Shown here: piece after piece, positions 1-13,199 of the stretch
How positions within the stretch are numbered: position 1 is the stretch's first letter
Layout of the letters: each line of letters opens with the position of its first letter
Assembly (NCBI GenBank): GCA_001643675.2
Contig: LSRY02000014.1
Coordinates: forward strand, 1,474,001 to 1,538,000
DNA from: Monocercomonoides exilis
Taxonomy: Eukaryota; Preaxostyla; Oxymonadida; Polymastigidae
Length of the DNA stretch: 64,000 nt
Direction: 5' to 3'
The notes under the pieces: generated by a model
Told to the model about the DNA's origin: nothing
Seen by the model: only the letters and a program-made list of their open reading frames with translations
The model's database searches: none
Translations under genes and position numbers: made by a program

Positions 1-958
1 CATCAACATGGAATAGATATTTACGAAGTTATACTCGTTTCGGAGAAGAGTGGGCTGTGTGCAACTATGGTCCACCTCCAAGTGATTGGTTTGACTGGGT
101 TATAAAATGTGCGGATATCTTTCTTAGACTTCACGACAAGGGACAAAAATGGTATTCGCAATGAAAAACACGATCAGCAATTTCTCTTGTGTCTCAACTG
201 TTGTTTGAAAAGCAGAAAGCAGATTGTCCATCAATGAAGATTCTTTTCCGATCTTTCCAAAGACTCAAAAACAGAAAAAAGAAGAAATTTGCCTCCTATT
301 TGGAATTGAAGAGTTCTTTTGGATTATATAGCAACCTTAGGAAAGAACAAAGACCTGGATAATGACACACTCATGAAAAAAACAATCTGCCAATTCATTT
401 TATTTTCAACCTGCCGTTTCACTGAACTAGAGCTAATAAGTCTCACACATTCCACAAAAAAAAGAGGACTCAATAGCACTTGACAACTTGTTGAAGAGTG
501 GAACAAAAAGAACGAACATCTTCATCCTTAACCTGAGAGAAACACCACTGATTTGCACTGCATCGGATGTGAATGAATTGTGGTTAAGAGTTGAAAAGAT
601 ACAGATTAATACTGATCATTTTTTTCAGGAAAAAATTACAAAAAAGCCACTGTTTTCAAGAGACCTGAGAAAACTTGCATCTGAAATCATTCACAAATCA
701 GGTATTCCAGATTGTCTCGGAACTTATTCACTAAAGCACGGTTCAATATCTGCCATAACGATGTCTGGAATGCACATAGCACAAGTTGACAAGTTCGCAA
801 GGCTGTCTTCGTTAAGCGATACGATAACGAACTACTATTTTCAATCAGATGTTTCTTCCTCTTGTACAAGAGCTATAGTACAGTCTAAACCGGATATAAT
901 CACATCTGTTTTTGCACAACTTTTTGTGACTATATCCGATTGTGATTACACACGATGA
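1..958 (+). pseudogene. Tyrosine recombinase remnant of a DIRS/Ngaro-like retrotransposon (5' cut by window edge)
   Basis: Three reading frames used in succession give one tyrosine-recombinase-like protein. Frame 3 (about 3-340) starts with a core-binding-type segment (STWNRYLRSYTRF) and has an in-frame TGA at 162. Frame 1 (about 343-483) carries a helix with CRFTELE, matching the catalytic Arg-x-x-Glu region. Frame 2 (about 482-958) carries SLKHGS, then FARLSSLSDTITNYY, which matches the C-terminal catalytic box ending in the nucleophilic Tyr. In DIRS/Ngaro elements this enzyme integrates a circular cDNA. At least one stop and two frameshifts show it is dead. The Arg of the usual HxxR box appears as Lys. 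No reverse transcriptase or RNase H is visible because the window begins here. Element type is inference from the recombinase style. Confidence 0.6.
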
Positions 959-3499
959 TGCTTTACACAGAAAAAAATAAAAATTAATTAATTAATTATC
1001 TAATTTAGGGTCGAATTTTTTATTTTTCGAAATACTACACAAATACACTTTTTTCACTTGCTTGATCAATTTTGATCATGAATACACATTATTATGACTT
1101 ATTTGAGCACATTTTTGAAAAAGCGAAATTTCGAAATTTTAAATCCAAAAATCGATTTTTCATAGAAAAAATTATCCATAATAATAAAAAATTATGATTA
1201 TATATTTTCAGCCCTGTGATTGTATGCGATGAAAAATGAACGAAAAACAAGCAAAAAATGTCGGTACATCGAAAAATGTGACAATAAACGATGTTGATTA
1301 TATTCAATGTGATTATTTCCGGTTTTGACTGTAGTTCAATCAACCAAAAGCAATGTTCAAAGAGAAATTCAAAGTGACTCAGCTGATCCACATTTAGTGA
1401 ACTTGAGAAGCTCAAAAGAAAATTATGCAAGCAGAAATGATATTGAAGATTCAACCATAGCTGAGAACGAACAGCAGGAAGTGGATAGAAGAGGAGATTC
1501 AGGATCTTCACACATGACAAAGTGCGCATGAATGTTGAAGATGAAAAGGAAAAACAGCAGATTTTGCAAGAAACCAGGAAAAAGCTGTATGTTATTCAAC
1601 AACTGATTGTCTTAAGCTAAGTTGAATTGATGAACCAGAAGACAACAATATCGTAGAAGCAAAAGAGATGAATCTGAGTGAAAGAAAAATTTAAAAGAAG
1701 TCATCCAAGAAAAAAATCCTTTTTTCATAATCAAAACATGGTTCCAAACCAAGCAACAATTATCCCTCTGTGACATGACTAAAGAAAATACAAACAATGA
1801 CAAAATAACTGACAAGATATTTGTGATTTATCAAAAAGGGTTATTAAGAATGATTTCCCAATTTTAAACAACAAAAATAATTAATTTGAAAATCGATTCA
1901 TAACAATTCTTATTATTTTGAAAAAATATTAATTTTTAATAAAGATGATTGAGCTCACAACTAGTACATTTTTTTTTCCAAAAAATATTTGTTGAAGAAT
2001 TTTTTCCCTCAATTCGTTATTGATTGAAAAAGACAATAAATGAGAAAAAGTCATAAAGACTGATATTTCAAATTCTATAAATTTTTTTTTTCAAATGTTC
2101 TTTGGTAAATTCAAAGAAGTTTTATCCATCATTCGTTAAATTTTATCACTTGTTAATTAAATAAAATTAATTAAGGAATAAAATTTTTTCTTTGTTAGAT
2201 AAATGATTTGATAATTTGTCATGTCAAAGAAGAATTGCAATAATTATATAAATTAATCAATTAATAAATAATAAATCATAAATCTCATTGCATGACAAAC
2301 TCTTTTCAAGTTTCATTTTCAACCAATTTTGATTTTTTCACAAAATATTAGAGAAGGAAAAAGAGAATATTTTTTTATTTTAAAATATATACAACAAGTA
2401 TTTTGATAAAAAAAAAATAAACTTCACTCTTCCTTCCATCTTTATTTTCCACCTTTTATCAAGATCACCCTATTTCTAATTTTATATCATAATAAATAAC
2501 ATTATTTAGAATTTCTTTATATTCTTTCGTGACTAGCCCCATGCCCTTCACTCAGCTTTCACAACATCATCATAATACTATAAAAAACAATAAAAACCGT
2601 TCAAATCAAATCAGCTTTGTAGGCCTTTGCGACAGACCGACATTTTTTTCACAGCTCGACAAGTCGACCGACAAGACAATCCTCTATTTTTTTATTTTTT
2701 GATAAACGAAAAAACAACAAATCAAGATTCAATTTTTCTGTTTTTATTGAATCATTTTTTATTTTTATTTATTTATTTATTTATTTTTTTTATTTTCATA
2801 AGATTCCTATAAACAAATATTTAAATAATTGATATTGAAAGATTTCAATGGGTTATCGACAGATCTTTGTCGAGATCAGTCGAACGATAAAGATCAGTCG
2901 GTCGAAAAGATCTATCTGTCGAATGGATATGATTATTTTGAAAACATTTCTTTTTATTCAGAAATTGACTTTCATTACAATTTTGTTAAAAATGTCATTC
3001 ATAACTTGAAAAAATTTTAAGTTCTTTTAAGAAATTGAGTGTTTGTTTGTCTGATATAATATATATGCCGTCCAAAACCACACTTTTGCATAACATTTCA
3101 TCTTCTTTCCGATATTTTTGTAATAAATGATATAAATAAAAAACAGTTTTTGATTGCATTCCATAATAATTACATATTTTTTGTTTTGTGAACAAACATT
3201 AAATTTGTGGTCAAAAAGGGGGAACATGCACTTAAGGTTTAACAAAAATCATTGTTTTTGTTATTGAATTCGATAATTCAAGATAGAAATTTGACAGAAT
3301 TGTTATATCCACTGATGAAGATTTCATACTATATGTGAAGATTTGCACATCATAATTCAAATTGCACAATGGAAAGAATCTCTTTCATATGAAAATAGAA
3401 AGAAGCTTCGAAAATTTGGAGATTCTATGATTCAATTATTATGCTGGAAAAAAGAAAAAGAAAAAGAAACTGCTCACGATTTTGAAGAAGAAAGCTGAA
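959..3499. other. AT-rich intergenic region, no gene supported
   Basis: Low-complexity A/T-rich DNA. Short open frames here (for example 1325-1531 and 2627-2812) have no protein-like composition or family signal. There is an (ATTT)n stretch near 2766-2786 and a cluster of CGAC/GTCG motifs at 2626-2680 and 2853-2924. The end of the retroelement on the left may extend into this region, but I could not find its terminal repeat. Confidence 0.5.
2853..2924. repeat. Imperfect nested inverted repeat rich in GATC and GTCG motifs
   Basis: Two nested pairings are visible. CGACAGAT at 2857-2864 is complementary to ATCTGTCG at 2914-2921, and GATCTTTGTCG at 2862-2872 pairs with CGATAAAGATC at 2885-2895 with one mismatch. 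The local base content differs from the surrounding A/T tract. It could be a small non-coding RNA hairpin, a MITE remnant or a protein-binding array; nothing decides between these. Confidence 0.35.
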
Positions 3500-4389
3500 T
3501 TAATATTGAAAACAAAAGGAAAAAATGAAGAATAACAGTTTGTTTGGTAATTATTTGTTCCTTTTATTCTCTTTTCATAATTCCATCTTTTTTTTTGCAA
3601 TCAAATCTTATAATCTCTTTCACTTAAGCTTTTTCCAACATCTCCTCTTTTCCTCTTTCCAATACGACTTCTTCTCCTTCATCTTCTCTTTAAGCTTTTT
3701 TCTCTTCCTTCTCCTTCTCCTTCTTTTTCTTATTTCTCCTCCAACACCTCCATCACATCTAAGAACGTCACCTTGTTCTGCCACAATTTCTGGTCTTTAT
3801 AGCAGCTACAGCAGCAAAATTTGCTCCTTCAAATTCAAAACTACCTCCTAAACATGCAATTGATTCATCAATCACAGAAGCAACAACGACAGCTCCATCA
3901 TGAAACACAAACCTCTTCCTGAAGCATTTTCCTTAAACAGTACCACTCCCGGGATAAACATACAATCACATCCTTCTGCAGTTTCTTCCACATAAACACT
4001 AAATCTATCAATGTCGTCTACATAACATTCACAATATGCACATAAAATTGTGAGCCTACCTCTTATCAGTCCATTGTCAAATCACAATAAGACTTTTCCA
4101 GTGAGCGATACAAATTCACAAGTGACAGAACAAAAATAATTAGTCTCTGATTCTTTGTTGTCTCCGCAGTTGCACATTTGACAACAGCAGGAACAGCAAC
4201 AAAAGGCAAATACTGACGCAACACGATTAAACACACAAATTCCTCCTCAGATGACTTCACCTCAAAACAGCAGTATTTTTGTATCCTCAGCTTCTTCAGC
4301 TTCTGCCTCTTCGCTTTCTCAAGCTTTATAGCACGTCACAACTATTTCAATTGCTGTAACGTATATCACTCCACACGATGTACTTATCT
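3500..4389. other. Degenerate, possibly once-coding stretch, no intact gene
   Basis: Base composition is less A/T-rich than the flanks, and protein-like fragments appear on both strands. On the minus strand (about 3790-4060) short stretches such as GCDCMFIPGVVLFKEN followed after a shift by IDESIACLGGSFEFEGANFA look coding, with stops and shifts between them. On the plus strand a Gln/Ser-rich stretch (about 4180-4330) is open. I do not recognise a family and cannot assign a direction with certainty. Confidence 0.3.
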
Positions 4390-5590
4390 CTTAACCAACG
4401 TCTTCGATTTCACCTTCAGCTGATCCAGTTAACATCGATTCGAGGAATCTTCGGAAGAAGGACACAGTTGCCATTGGGTGGAAAGTGGTGTCGAAGTGGC
4501 TGCGAGACCTGTGGCAGTGGGCGGACCAGAATGTGCTGAAAGGATTGAGGAAGAAGCGGGAGAGCTGGAACTGGTAGCACATCAACAAGAAGAGAAAGGG
4601 CGACAGGCTGCGAAACACGAATGAGAGTGTGCGGTATTTGCGTGCGATGGACCAGGATGCACAGGACGAGGACATGAGAGACAGAGCAAAAAAATCCTTT
4701 GTTGAGATTCAAAATTTCGCAATGAACGAACACTTCGAAATGAACAAGAAGAATCTGGAGAGCGAGAGGAATAATTCTCAAATGGGAGGGGCTGGAGATG
4801 AAGATTTGCTTACAAAACTGATTGAAGAAGACGACAACAAAAAGAAAAAAGGAAAAATAGAATCGAAAGAAGAACAAGCAGAAGACTCCAAAGACGGAAA
4901 AGACGCAAAAAACAATAGATTGTGGCAGCTCGCAGCAGTGTGAGTGAACGAAGGAGATCGAATGGCTGAGTGAAAAGGGGAGATTCAGAAACAGCGAGAG
5001 AAAGAGAAGGAGAAACAGAGAGATGCAACAATGGAAGCGAAGCAGAAGTAATTGGAGACTGCAAAGAGAAGGGAAAGAAAACAAGTCCATTGAGAAGATT
5101 CAGAGGGAAGAGCAGAAGAGAATTGTTGATCATGAAAAGCAGAAGTTGATGAAGGAAGAGAAGAAACTTGCAAAGAAGCGGAAGAAGGAGGAGGCCGAGC
5201 AGAGCCTTATTCGATTTGAACAAAAAGAAGAAGAAGCGGAAAGGCTGCAGGACGAGAAGAAGTTTGACGAGATTCGCAACAAGCTGAAGAAAGAGTCAGC
5301 GGAGAAGGAGGAAAATGTGCAGCAGCGACTGCTGAATTAGAAGCAGCTGGAGGCGCTGGAGATAACAGCTGAGTTGATTACGAAGAGAGCAGAGATAAAT
5401 GTGGTATTCAAGTTTGCGCACGTGCAGTTCTTTCAAATGTTGGGAGATGCACTGAAAAAAGAAGAGGACAAAATGTTCAGGGAGAAGGAGAGAATGAAGG
5501 AGATAAAAAATTGAGAAAGAGAGATGGAAAGGAAGATGAAGATGAAGATGAAGAGTTTAAGAGAAAGAAAGAGAACTGGTATCAAATAAG
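4390..5590 (+). pseudogene. Broken gene for a charged coiled-coil protein, family unknown
   Basis: A GC-richer island with coding character. One frame from about 4397 to 4943 reads through a Trp-rich segment (KVVSKWLRDLWQWADQNVL), an in-frame TAG near 4578, then a Lys/Glu-rich stretch ending in TGA at 4941. After a frame change, 5023-5340 and its continuation to about 5510 encode a long Lys/Glu/Gln coiled coil with further in-frame stops. The consistent strand, base composition and heptad-like content argue for a decayed gene rather than random ORFs. No catalytic motif or known domain is visible. An alternative is a heavily spliced gene, but I found no convincing donor and acceptor pairs at the breaks. 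Confidence 0.45.
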
Positions 5591-6889
5591 GAGGAAGTAA
5601 ATGATGCAACTTTTTTAGGAGTGAATCTTTAGATACTCCAGCTTTGCTTCAATCCACTTTTGATTCTCAGTCAACTTTTCATAGGATTGAAGTTCTTTCT
5701 GTAACTTGCAATGTTCCTATTCTCTCTCCCATCACAGATTGCGCCCAAAAAACACATATGCACAAAATAATCAGTCAAAGTGTTCGATCTGTTCATCAAT
5801 GGCAATCGCATTTCATCAATCTATATCAATTCTTCCAAGGTGTCCTCATTCTCAATGTACTGTGTCCATTTCATTGTTTTCAAAGGAGATGCTTCCATCA
5901 AATTTTGCAGTCTTAACACAAAATAATCAGCAATTATTGTATCTACCTTATTTTCTCACTCAAGTTGCTTCTTCTTCTTCAACAATTCTCTTCAAACATT
6001 CGACAAAGCTCTTTCAGGAGCAACATTTTCAATAAGCACATCATCAATATCATTTTCATTATTTCAGCTTTTGCCCCAACAATTATTACACCAACTCCAA
6101 CAGACAGTAATGTTCCAGTCTTTTTCCTCTGCATCTCAGCCTTCTTTTTCTCCTGAAAGATCTGCATGGCCTGTTTAAAGCTAGCGGAAGTGGATGTCTG
6201 AATAAGAGTGAGTCACGTTCGGCAATGTGTAGGGCATCTAGTCTCTTTCTTTTGAGACTTACAACAGCGCTGACAAAGAGGACGGGAAGGAGTGAATGAA
6301 GAGCAACAGGATGATGCTCTGTGACGTTAACAACTCGTCTTATTCTACTGCTTCTTTAAATAACAGAAATACTATTTATCAATTTTTGCTTCAACTCATC
6401 AACGTTCAATTGCATATGTCATGTTTTGATTCAATTTTTTTGTTATGAACTGACTACAGTCTATTTACAGCGTTAAATGATGATAATTGAAAGATGCAGA
6501 AATACGTTAACAGACAGAATGAAATTAAAATAAATAGCATAGCTTCAATTTTTTTCACTTTATATAACTCAATTGTCTGAACTTATACCATGAATATTCC
6601 AAGATCTGACAATTGCTATCACACTTCAATTTCTTTTTTGTTTTTGGTTTGATAAAAATTTAAGTGTTTTTGTTTCATCTTCCATTGTTAAAAACAGTTT
6701 TATTTTCTAAATTTTGCTATTTTAATTATTAGCCCTCTAAGTTGTTGTTTAATCAACAAATAATTATCGAAAAAGTCAATTTTTATTGTTTGATCATGAA
6801 AAAATGGGATTTTTCAGTCAGAAAAAAATTCATACACAAGTTGAAAATTACAGATTAATATGATAAAAAAGAATCCTTTTTTCTCTCAT

Positions 6890-6928
<39 letters not shown>

Positions 6929-8964
6929 GTGTTAAAAAATAACCATTATCTTCTTCATTTAATTTTTGAAAAAATATTTTAAAAATAAACATCAAATTAT
7001 CCAAAACAATATTAAAACAATAATAATGATTTATGAAAAAAATGTTATATTCACAAATTTTCAACATTATTCCTTAAACACATTTAACGTTATCATCCAC
7101 TTCGAATTATACAAATCTTTATAACTTTCAAAATAAATAAAACTTGATATTTCACTTTTTCTTAATAGAAAGTACTTATTTTGTAACTTATCTTCTGAAC
7201 ATTTTTAAAAGATTAAATTTTAATGTTTGAAAATACAACAATGAAAACTCGAATATTTTGAATTATCATCATAAAACAAATTCAATTGATTATTTATAAC
7301 ATATTATATCTAGATTTTATGGAAAAGACTTACGTAGTTATTTTTTTTTGTGAGTATTCATGCGGTTTAAATTATATTCAACAAATATTTTTTTAATAAA
7401 TTTCTTAATTATTGGATGATTCACTTTATTTGAATATTGAAAATTTTGATAATTTAAATATTTTTTTATTATATATTTTGATAATCATTTTGTAATATTT
7501 TATATATATTATTATTTCAAATTTATTGAAGTTTTTTATTCATTTTCACTTTTTAATACTAAATTGAATTAAGGATTTTTTAAAATGAAATTGGTAGAAT
7601 TTGTGTAAATATTATTAAATAATTTGATATTTGTGAAGATTTTTGTGTAAATTGATTTATATTGATGTTTTTATAATAATAATTAAATCTTAATATTTGA
7701 ATCACATGCCTTTTGAAGTGAATATTTTTGGAGTGATGTGACGTTACAACAAAAATATTTTTATTCACTCATTTTTTCAAATTCCACTTTTGTCAAAATA
7801 ATAAAAGTTATTAACAACAATAGTTAAATATTAATATTTTATTAAATAAGATTTAATGTGTTATTATGATTCTTATTTAAAATTTTTTTATCAATTATTA
7901 TATATTAATGAATGAACAATGGGTTGTGTCGTGATCATTTTTTAATTGTATAAATACCACGGCATTCACATCACTGTCTGTCACCGACGTGATTTAAGTC
8001 AATAGTCTATTTTTTTAAATGTTTGTATTTTCAATTTGAAAAAATGTTAATATTAAAGTTTAAAACTTGTTAAAATTTTTGTATTTATCAATTGTGAATA
8101 ATTTTTTATTTTTTGCAATTTTTCTAATATTTTTTCGAACCATTTCTATCATTAAAGCATGTTCTTCACATAGATATGGGCGATTTTTTATGGGATCATT
8201 ATATTCGACTCTTCAAATGTGACAGATTGAATTGGTGAAAAAAAACAATTTATTTTAATAAAAATATTAATAATAATAATAAATGTGTATTTTTTTGAAA
8301 AGCTCCGAGACTTAAATTTTGTCCCACAAAAAATCAAAATTGATCATTTCGTTTCCATCATTCATTTTTGTTAATTCCACATTTGTATTTAATTCACATA
8401 TCCTCGAATATAAAGTTTCAATAAGATCGATATTACATAAACTATCAACTAACTTTTCATTTTTAATTTAAAAAATTATCTATTAGTTGTTATTTGTGTC
8501 AAACTATTATTTTCATAAATATTGACCTTTTTTGTTTCTATAATTTGAATTGACATTTGGTTTTTTTAACTTTCATAAACATTTCTATATTTCAATGAGT
8601 TGATAAAACGAAAAAGTAAAAAGTCTCATATATTGTATTATTTTTTGAAAGTTAATGATAACGAAAATTCAAACGTTTTAATACTCATGGATGAAAAACT
8701 ATATTCAAGAATTTGAACAAATTAATTGAATACATATGTTTTTATAAAATTTTAATATTATCTGCAATTAAAACATCAAAAGGCTTGAATTCAAAAACTC
8801 AAAATGATATTAATCATTTTTTGAATCAAATGATGAATCACATCTTTTGTGGAGAAAAATTTCTCTTTTGCTTTTTTCTAATTTTTTTCTTTTGACTTTT
8901 AAACATTGTAAGAAGAAATAAATATCTGCAAGTTCTCATCGTTAGAAAACGGGAAAATTGGAGG
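5591..8964. other. AT-rich intergenic region with a 36-A homopolymer, no gene supported
   Basis: The left part (5591-6350) is moderately mixed in composition and might continue the decayed gene, but no frame stays open with protein-like content. From 6350 on the DNA is strongly A/T-rich with an uninterrupted run of 36 A at 6891-6926. Open frames here are low-complexity Phe/Ile/Asn/Lys strings expected from base composition. Confidence 0.5.
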
Positions 8965-11640
8965 ATGATTAACATTTCTGATCCTGATGCAAATGAAGTG
9001 TTCCTGTTATTGGAAGAGCTACCGATAGACGTTTTGGGGTATCTGAAAAATCTTCCAGAGGTTGATCCTTCACTGAAGTCTTCGCATCACTATGCGACTT
9101 TATAATTTTCTATATCCTCTTTTCTTCTTCAACTGGAGCATAACTCTATTTTGGCTCTTCAATCTAGATGTTGAGAAGAAAAGAGAAGAATATAACAGGG
9201 GAAATAAATGATCCGTATCTTCATCAGTGCCTTCGATTTTCCCATCGGATGCCTCGGCGGTGGTGGCGTCATAGATGTCGGCAGCAGCTATGAATGAAAT
9301 CGAGATTCGACTGCGGATTTTGGTGCCTGAGGCGGCTAGGGTGTATGCACGGCACAAACAGATGTTACTGCAGAAGCTATCTGGTTATGTTGAAGCGCGG
9401 TGGGCAGTGCTGTTTGGGGGCATTGTGCGCACCTCTGATGTGGTGCTTTCGGTGATGTTTTCAATTACGCTTGTTGCTCCGCTTCCTTCAATTGATGAAT
9501 ATCTGTTGATGAAGTCGGGAAGCAAGAACATCTTTGTTGTGGAAGTGTGAATGTGTTCCCATCGATCTTCAAATCTGTTGAGCCCGTCGCTGCTTTTGTC
9601 TGCGACAGCGTGGCTGATGTCGCGATCACAGCTGTCGAGGAGAGTTGTGGTGATGAATAAGGTTAGAGGAAGTGATGCGGAGAGTGTTTGCAGTGTGAAA
9701 AGTGCTGGAAAAGTTGGGGAGATGGTGGTGGAGGCGGAAAGGTTGAAGATGGAGTATGTCAATCAGGTGATAAAAGCGATTGAGCTGGTTGTTCTAGAGG
9801 AGTGAGAAGAAGCAATAGAAGCAGAAGAAGGGGAAGAAGAAGGATAAGAGTGAGGAGGAGGAAAAGAAAAAAAGGAAAAAAAAACATTAAGTGGTGAAAC
9901 AGGAGACGGATAAGAAGATTACGGAGTTCAACAAGAAGACGAAATATATTTAAAATGACAAGCTGCTTTTGAAGCTAACAAATTGCTAATGGAGGAGAAC
10001 AGGAGAATGGCAATCTCATCCAGATGAGTGATTGGAAGATTCTTCAGCTGAGCGAGAAGTGCAATGAAGAGGTGAAGGAGCTGCAGGTCAGTCTGTTGCG
10101 ATTATGAGAAGGTTGAACTGAGTGTTGTGGGGTTTTTTAATGAAAAGAAACTCATGATGCAACAGGGCGAGGTTGTAAGTGTGGATGGCAAGTGGAAGCT
10201 TGTGGGTTGGAGGTTACACTTCTCATATCTTCTTCGTTGGTTTCTCTGTGTGAGAAGTGAAGGTTCTGTTTTTCATTTCGTTAATTCTTCAGTCGCATCT
10301 ATGTGAAAAATTCCAGGAGATGCTTTCAACGAGCATAGAAGATTGCAGAGCTGTGATGTTCGACCCAAACCCGAGCTGGAAGTGTGTTGATATGAAAGCG
10401 GGAAGCAGAGTGGGTGTTGTGGGAGAAGCAAGCAGGGGTGGAGCAGAAAACGTTGGCGATGGTGATGGAGGATGAGTTGATACAACTGTGAAGCAGAAGA
10501 TGAACCAGATAAAGAATGAAACGAAGATTCTGAAAAAGCTGCTGAAAATGCACGCACAGACAACAAGAAAGCAGAAGGCGCTGTTCAAGGAGGTGATTGA
10601 GAATCAGAAGAAGAGTGAAGCTGTGCAGAAGGCGATGATTCACTGGGTTTAGCTGAACCTGAAGGATTTTGCGGAGGAACGGATGTTTGGAAAGTTTGTT
10701 CATGAATTGTTCACTAAAGATGAACTGTTGTTCTTCATGCACTGTGACACACTACTGCTTGAAGTGTGTTCCGTTACAGCAGCCGACGGAAGAGAGCGAA
10801 AATTTCCTGATAGAATCGTTCCAAATGTTCCGGAAGTGCTCCAACACGTTGTTTGAAGGGGCTTCTGAGAAGAAGATCAAGATATTTATTTGTGAGTTTG
10901 AGATGATGACGTCGGAGAAGGGAGAGGCCTACGCGTCAGTGTTTCTGCGGCTTCTGTTAAACTACTACCGGGCAGAGGCAGCAAAGCGGAAGAAGGCGAT
11001 AACGGTGATGTGTGATGCCTTTGTTCTGGCGAGGCATTGACTTTTTCGTCTTCTTCTTCGTCAAAATTATAAGGTGCATCACAAATTCAGAGTTGGAGTC
11101 TCTTCTGCGTTCCCGCTGTCCGCAGATGCAACAGGTGCTGTCGCAACAATCCTTCTGAGATGCATCCCATCTGTCGAGGTGCTTTCTGCCATCGTTTACG
11201 TCTGTGCTGGATGCGTGCCAGCCTAACAACTTCATCGCGCTATTCCTGCGACTGCAAGACATGTTTGTTTCAACCGATAGACAAGTGTTTCTATCACCTT
11301 TATAGAACAGTGCAGCTGCGGAGACGGTGAAATGGCAACTGGTGCTGCTGAAGCCTGCACTGTACAACCTTTGTGGGTGCTTTCGGGGATATCTGCAGGG
11401 GCAGGGCTGAAGCTGTGCGCGAAGGCTGCATAGTAGGCGGTGGGAAAGAAAGAAGACGGTGAGCTTTGTTCAGGATAGTGCGGCTGCTGGTGAAGTTTGT
11501 GGGGATGCAGCGGAGGAGGAATGAGGTGGAAGGTGCGAACTGCTTTAGGGTGCTGCTGATGAACGGGAAGCGAGTGGTTTTGTTTCACAATCCGATTATA
11601 CGGCAGAGCGAGGGAGGAGGAGAAGAGTCAGTGTCTTGAC
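8965..11640 (+). pseudogene. Large broken gene, family unknown
   Basis: A 2.7-kb GC-richer island in which protein-like reading moves between plus-strand frames. It may begin at ATG 8965: a 46-residue piece (SDPDANEVFLLLEELPIDVL is its core) ends in TAA at 9103. Further pieces are 9275-9550, 9551-9805, a coiled-coil-like segment about 10490-10650, a segment with FAEERMFGKFVHELFTKDEL (about 10665-10750), then 10770-11040 in another frame, and a Leu-rich stretch about 11080-11390 with IALFLRLQDMFVSTDRQVF. Stops and frame changes occur every few hundred bases. The helical Leu-rich tail could be a HEAT/armadillo-like solenoid, but this is a guess. No known domain is identifiable by eye. Confidence 0.45.
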
Positions 11641-13199
11641 ATGCAACAGCAGTATCTGCTTCTTCAGCGCAGCACAAACATATTCAGAATAGCAAAGAAT
11701 TGGCAACCAACAATATGCGGCTGTTCTTTGAATGTGCATTTGCTGCTATCGATCCTTTGATTTCTAGGATGACATTTTCATTGGAGCTATCATCTTCTTT
11801 TCCTTTTTCAACCACTTCTATCTCCTGTTTCTTGTCGTATTCTTTTTCTTTCAAAAAACTTTTGAAAGAAACAAATTAATAATTAACACTGAGAATTCAC
11901 CAATCTTCTTTCGACATATTTCTGAACAAAACGTTTGAAAAGATAAAGTCAAAGAAGGAGATGAAGAAGGTTACAGGAAGGTTATGGAGAAGGTGATGAA
12001 GGAGAAGGAGAAGAAAATGATGACGACGATGATTAAGGAATCTGTTTGAATTCTTATTGTTGAAAAGGAACAGAAGCACTTCTGCTTTGATACTCAAAAT
12101 GAGGCTGACTCTCTACATTCAATGCATTTAAAACACATGATGGCGAAGATGGCGAAGAAGGAGAAGGAAAAGAAGACGGAGAAGAAACCATATAATTCGT
12201 TTGAAATATTGACTGAAATGGATTGTCCCTGGGAATGACGCTCGAAGAAATAAAAAACTTTCGTTTGGAATGGAAAAAAAGATAAATGAAATAAAATAAT
12301 CGGTTTTGCTCGAATTGAAAAAATTCCTCAAAAGAATACATACACCCTCCCTATTGCAAATGCAGAGGATTGTTCAATCACTGATGCTGCCAATCTCCTT
12401 TTGCATTGTTTCCCAGTGCTCCTTTCTCCGTCTGCCTTTTTTCCCCACATAAATATCCTGCTTTTATGTTGTCATCCACTTTCTTTTTCATTAAAAAATA
12501 TCTCTCTTCATTTTTTTCTTTACAAGAGCTGTCTAATTGTTGGCATTCTTCTTTTTATTCTCATCAAAATACTTTTCAATCGAATTCGTGTTCTTCTCCT
12601 TTCCCGACTGAATGCGAAAAACATGCAACTTCCATCTGCTAATTGTCTCTCGGCACAGCTTTCTTCTGATGTTCCATTTGAAAAGCAAAAAATTGATCAT
12701 TCATAGAATTTTTCAGATTCTTGCACTCTGAGAAAGCTACAGATGAAAGTATCTTCACGGTGAATTGAACAATAAAAAATACAAACATCATAATTTTCAA
12801 ATGCTATTTTGGAAAATAAATTTCCTTCAAAGCTGCTTTTTTTAAAAATTATCTCGTTCAATTCCATCGCCGCTGTTTCGCTGTCACTGACCTTTTTGCA
12901 GAGAAAAATATTATTTTCTGTCCCGCAGAAAATGTTCATTTTCTCTCCTCCTATCCCGTCCACATGGTTTCATGGAAAAAAAGATAACTGAACGATCAAA
13001 TTTGCCACAGCATTTTTTCAAACATAATGAAAATTATTATAAAATCTATCGATTGCACGTTTTCAAATTCCAAAACAATCTAAAAAGCAATTCCCATACA
13101 TATTTTTTTTCGATATTTAAAAATTGCAAGCACAAATAAAAAAAATTACTCATGAAAGATCAACGATGCAACGATTTTATGATCTCATAAAAAATTAGC
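11641..13199. other. Intergenic region, no gene supported
   Basis: Composition returns to A/T-rich. Short frames on both strands at 11897-12341 and 12401-12991 are Ser/Phe/Leu/Lys-rich and lack conserved features; the lysine- and glutamate-rich purine stretch around 11940-12040 might be residual coiled-coil coding sequence. Nothing further can be supported. Confidence 0.45.

Noticed and set aside
1092-1529. 145-codon minus-strand frame
   Set aside because: Phe/Leu/Ile-rich low-complexity typical of A/T-rich DNA; no motif or start context.
3790-4060. Minus-strand beta-helix family remnant (GCDCMFIPGVV, GGSFEFEGANF)
   Set aside because: Too short and shifted to tie to the giant genes; kept only as a note in the gap entry.
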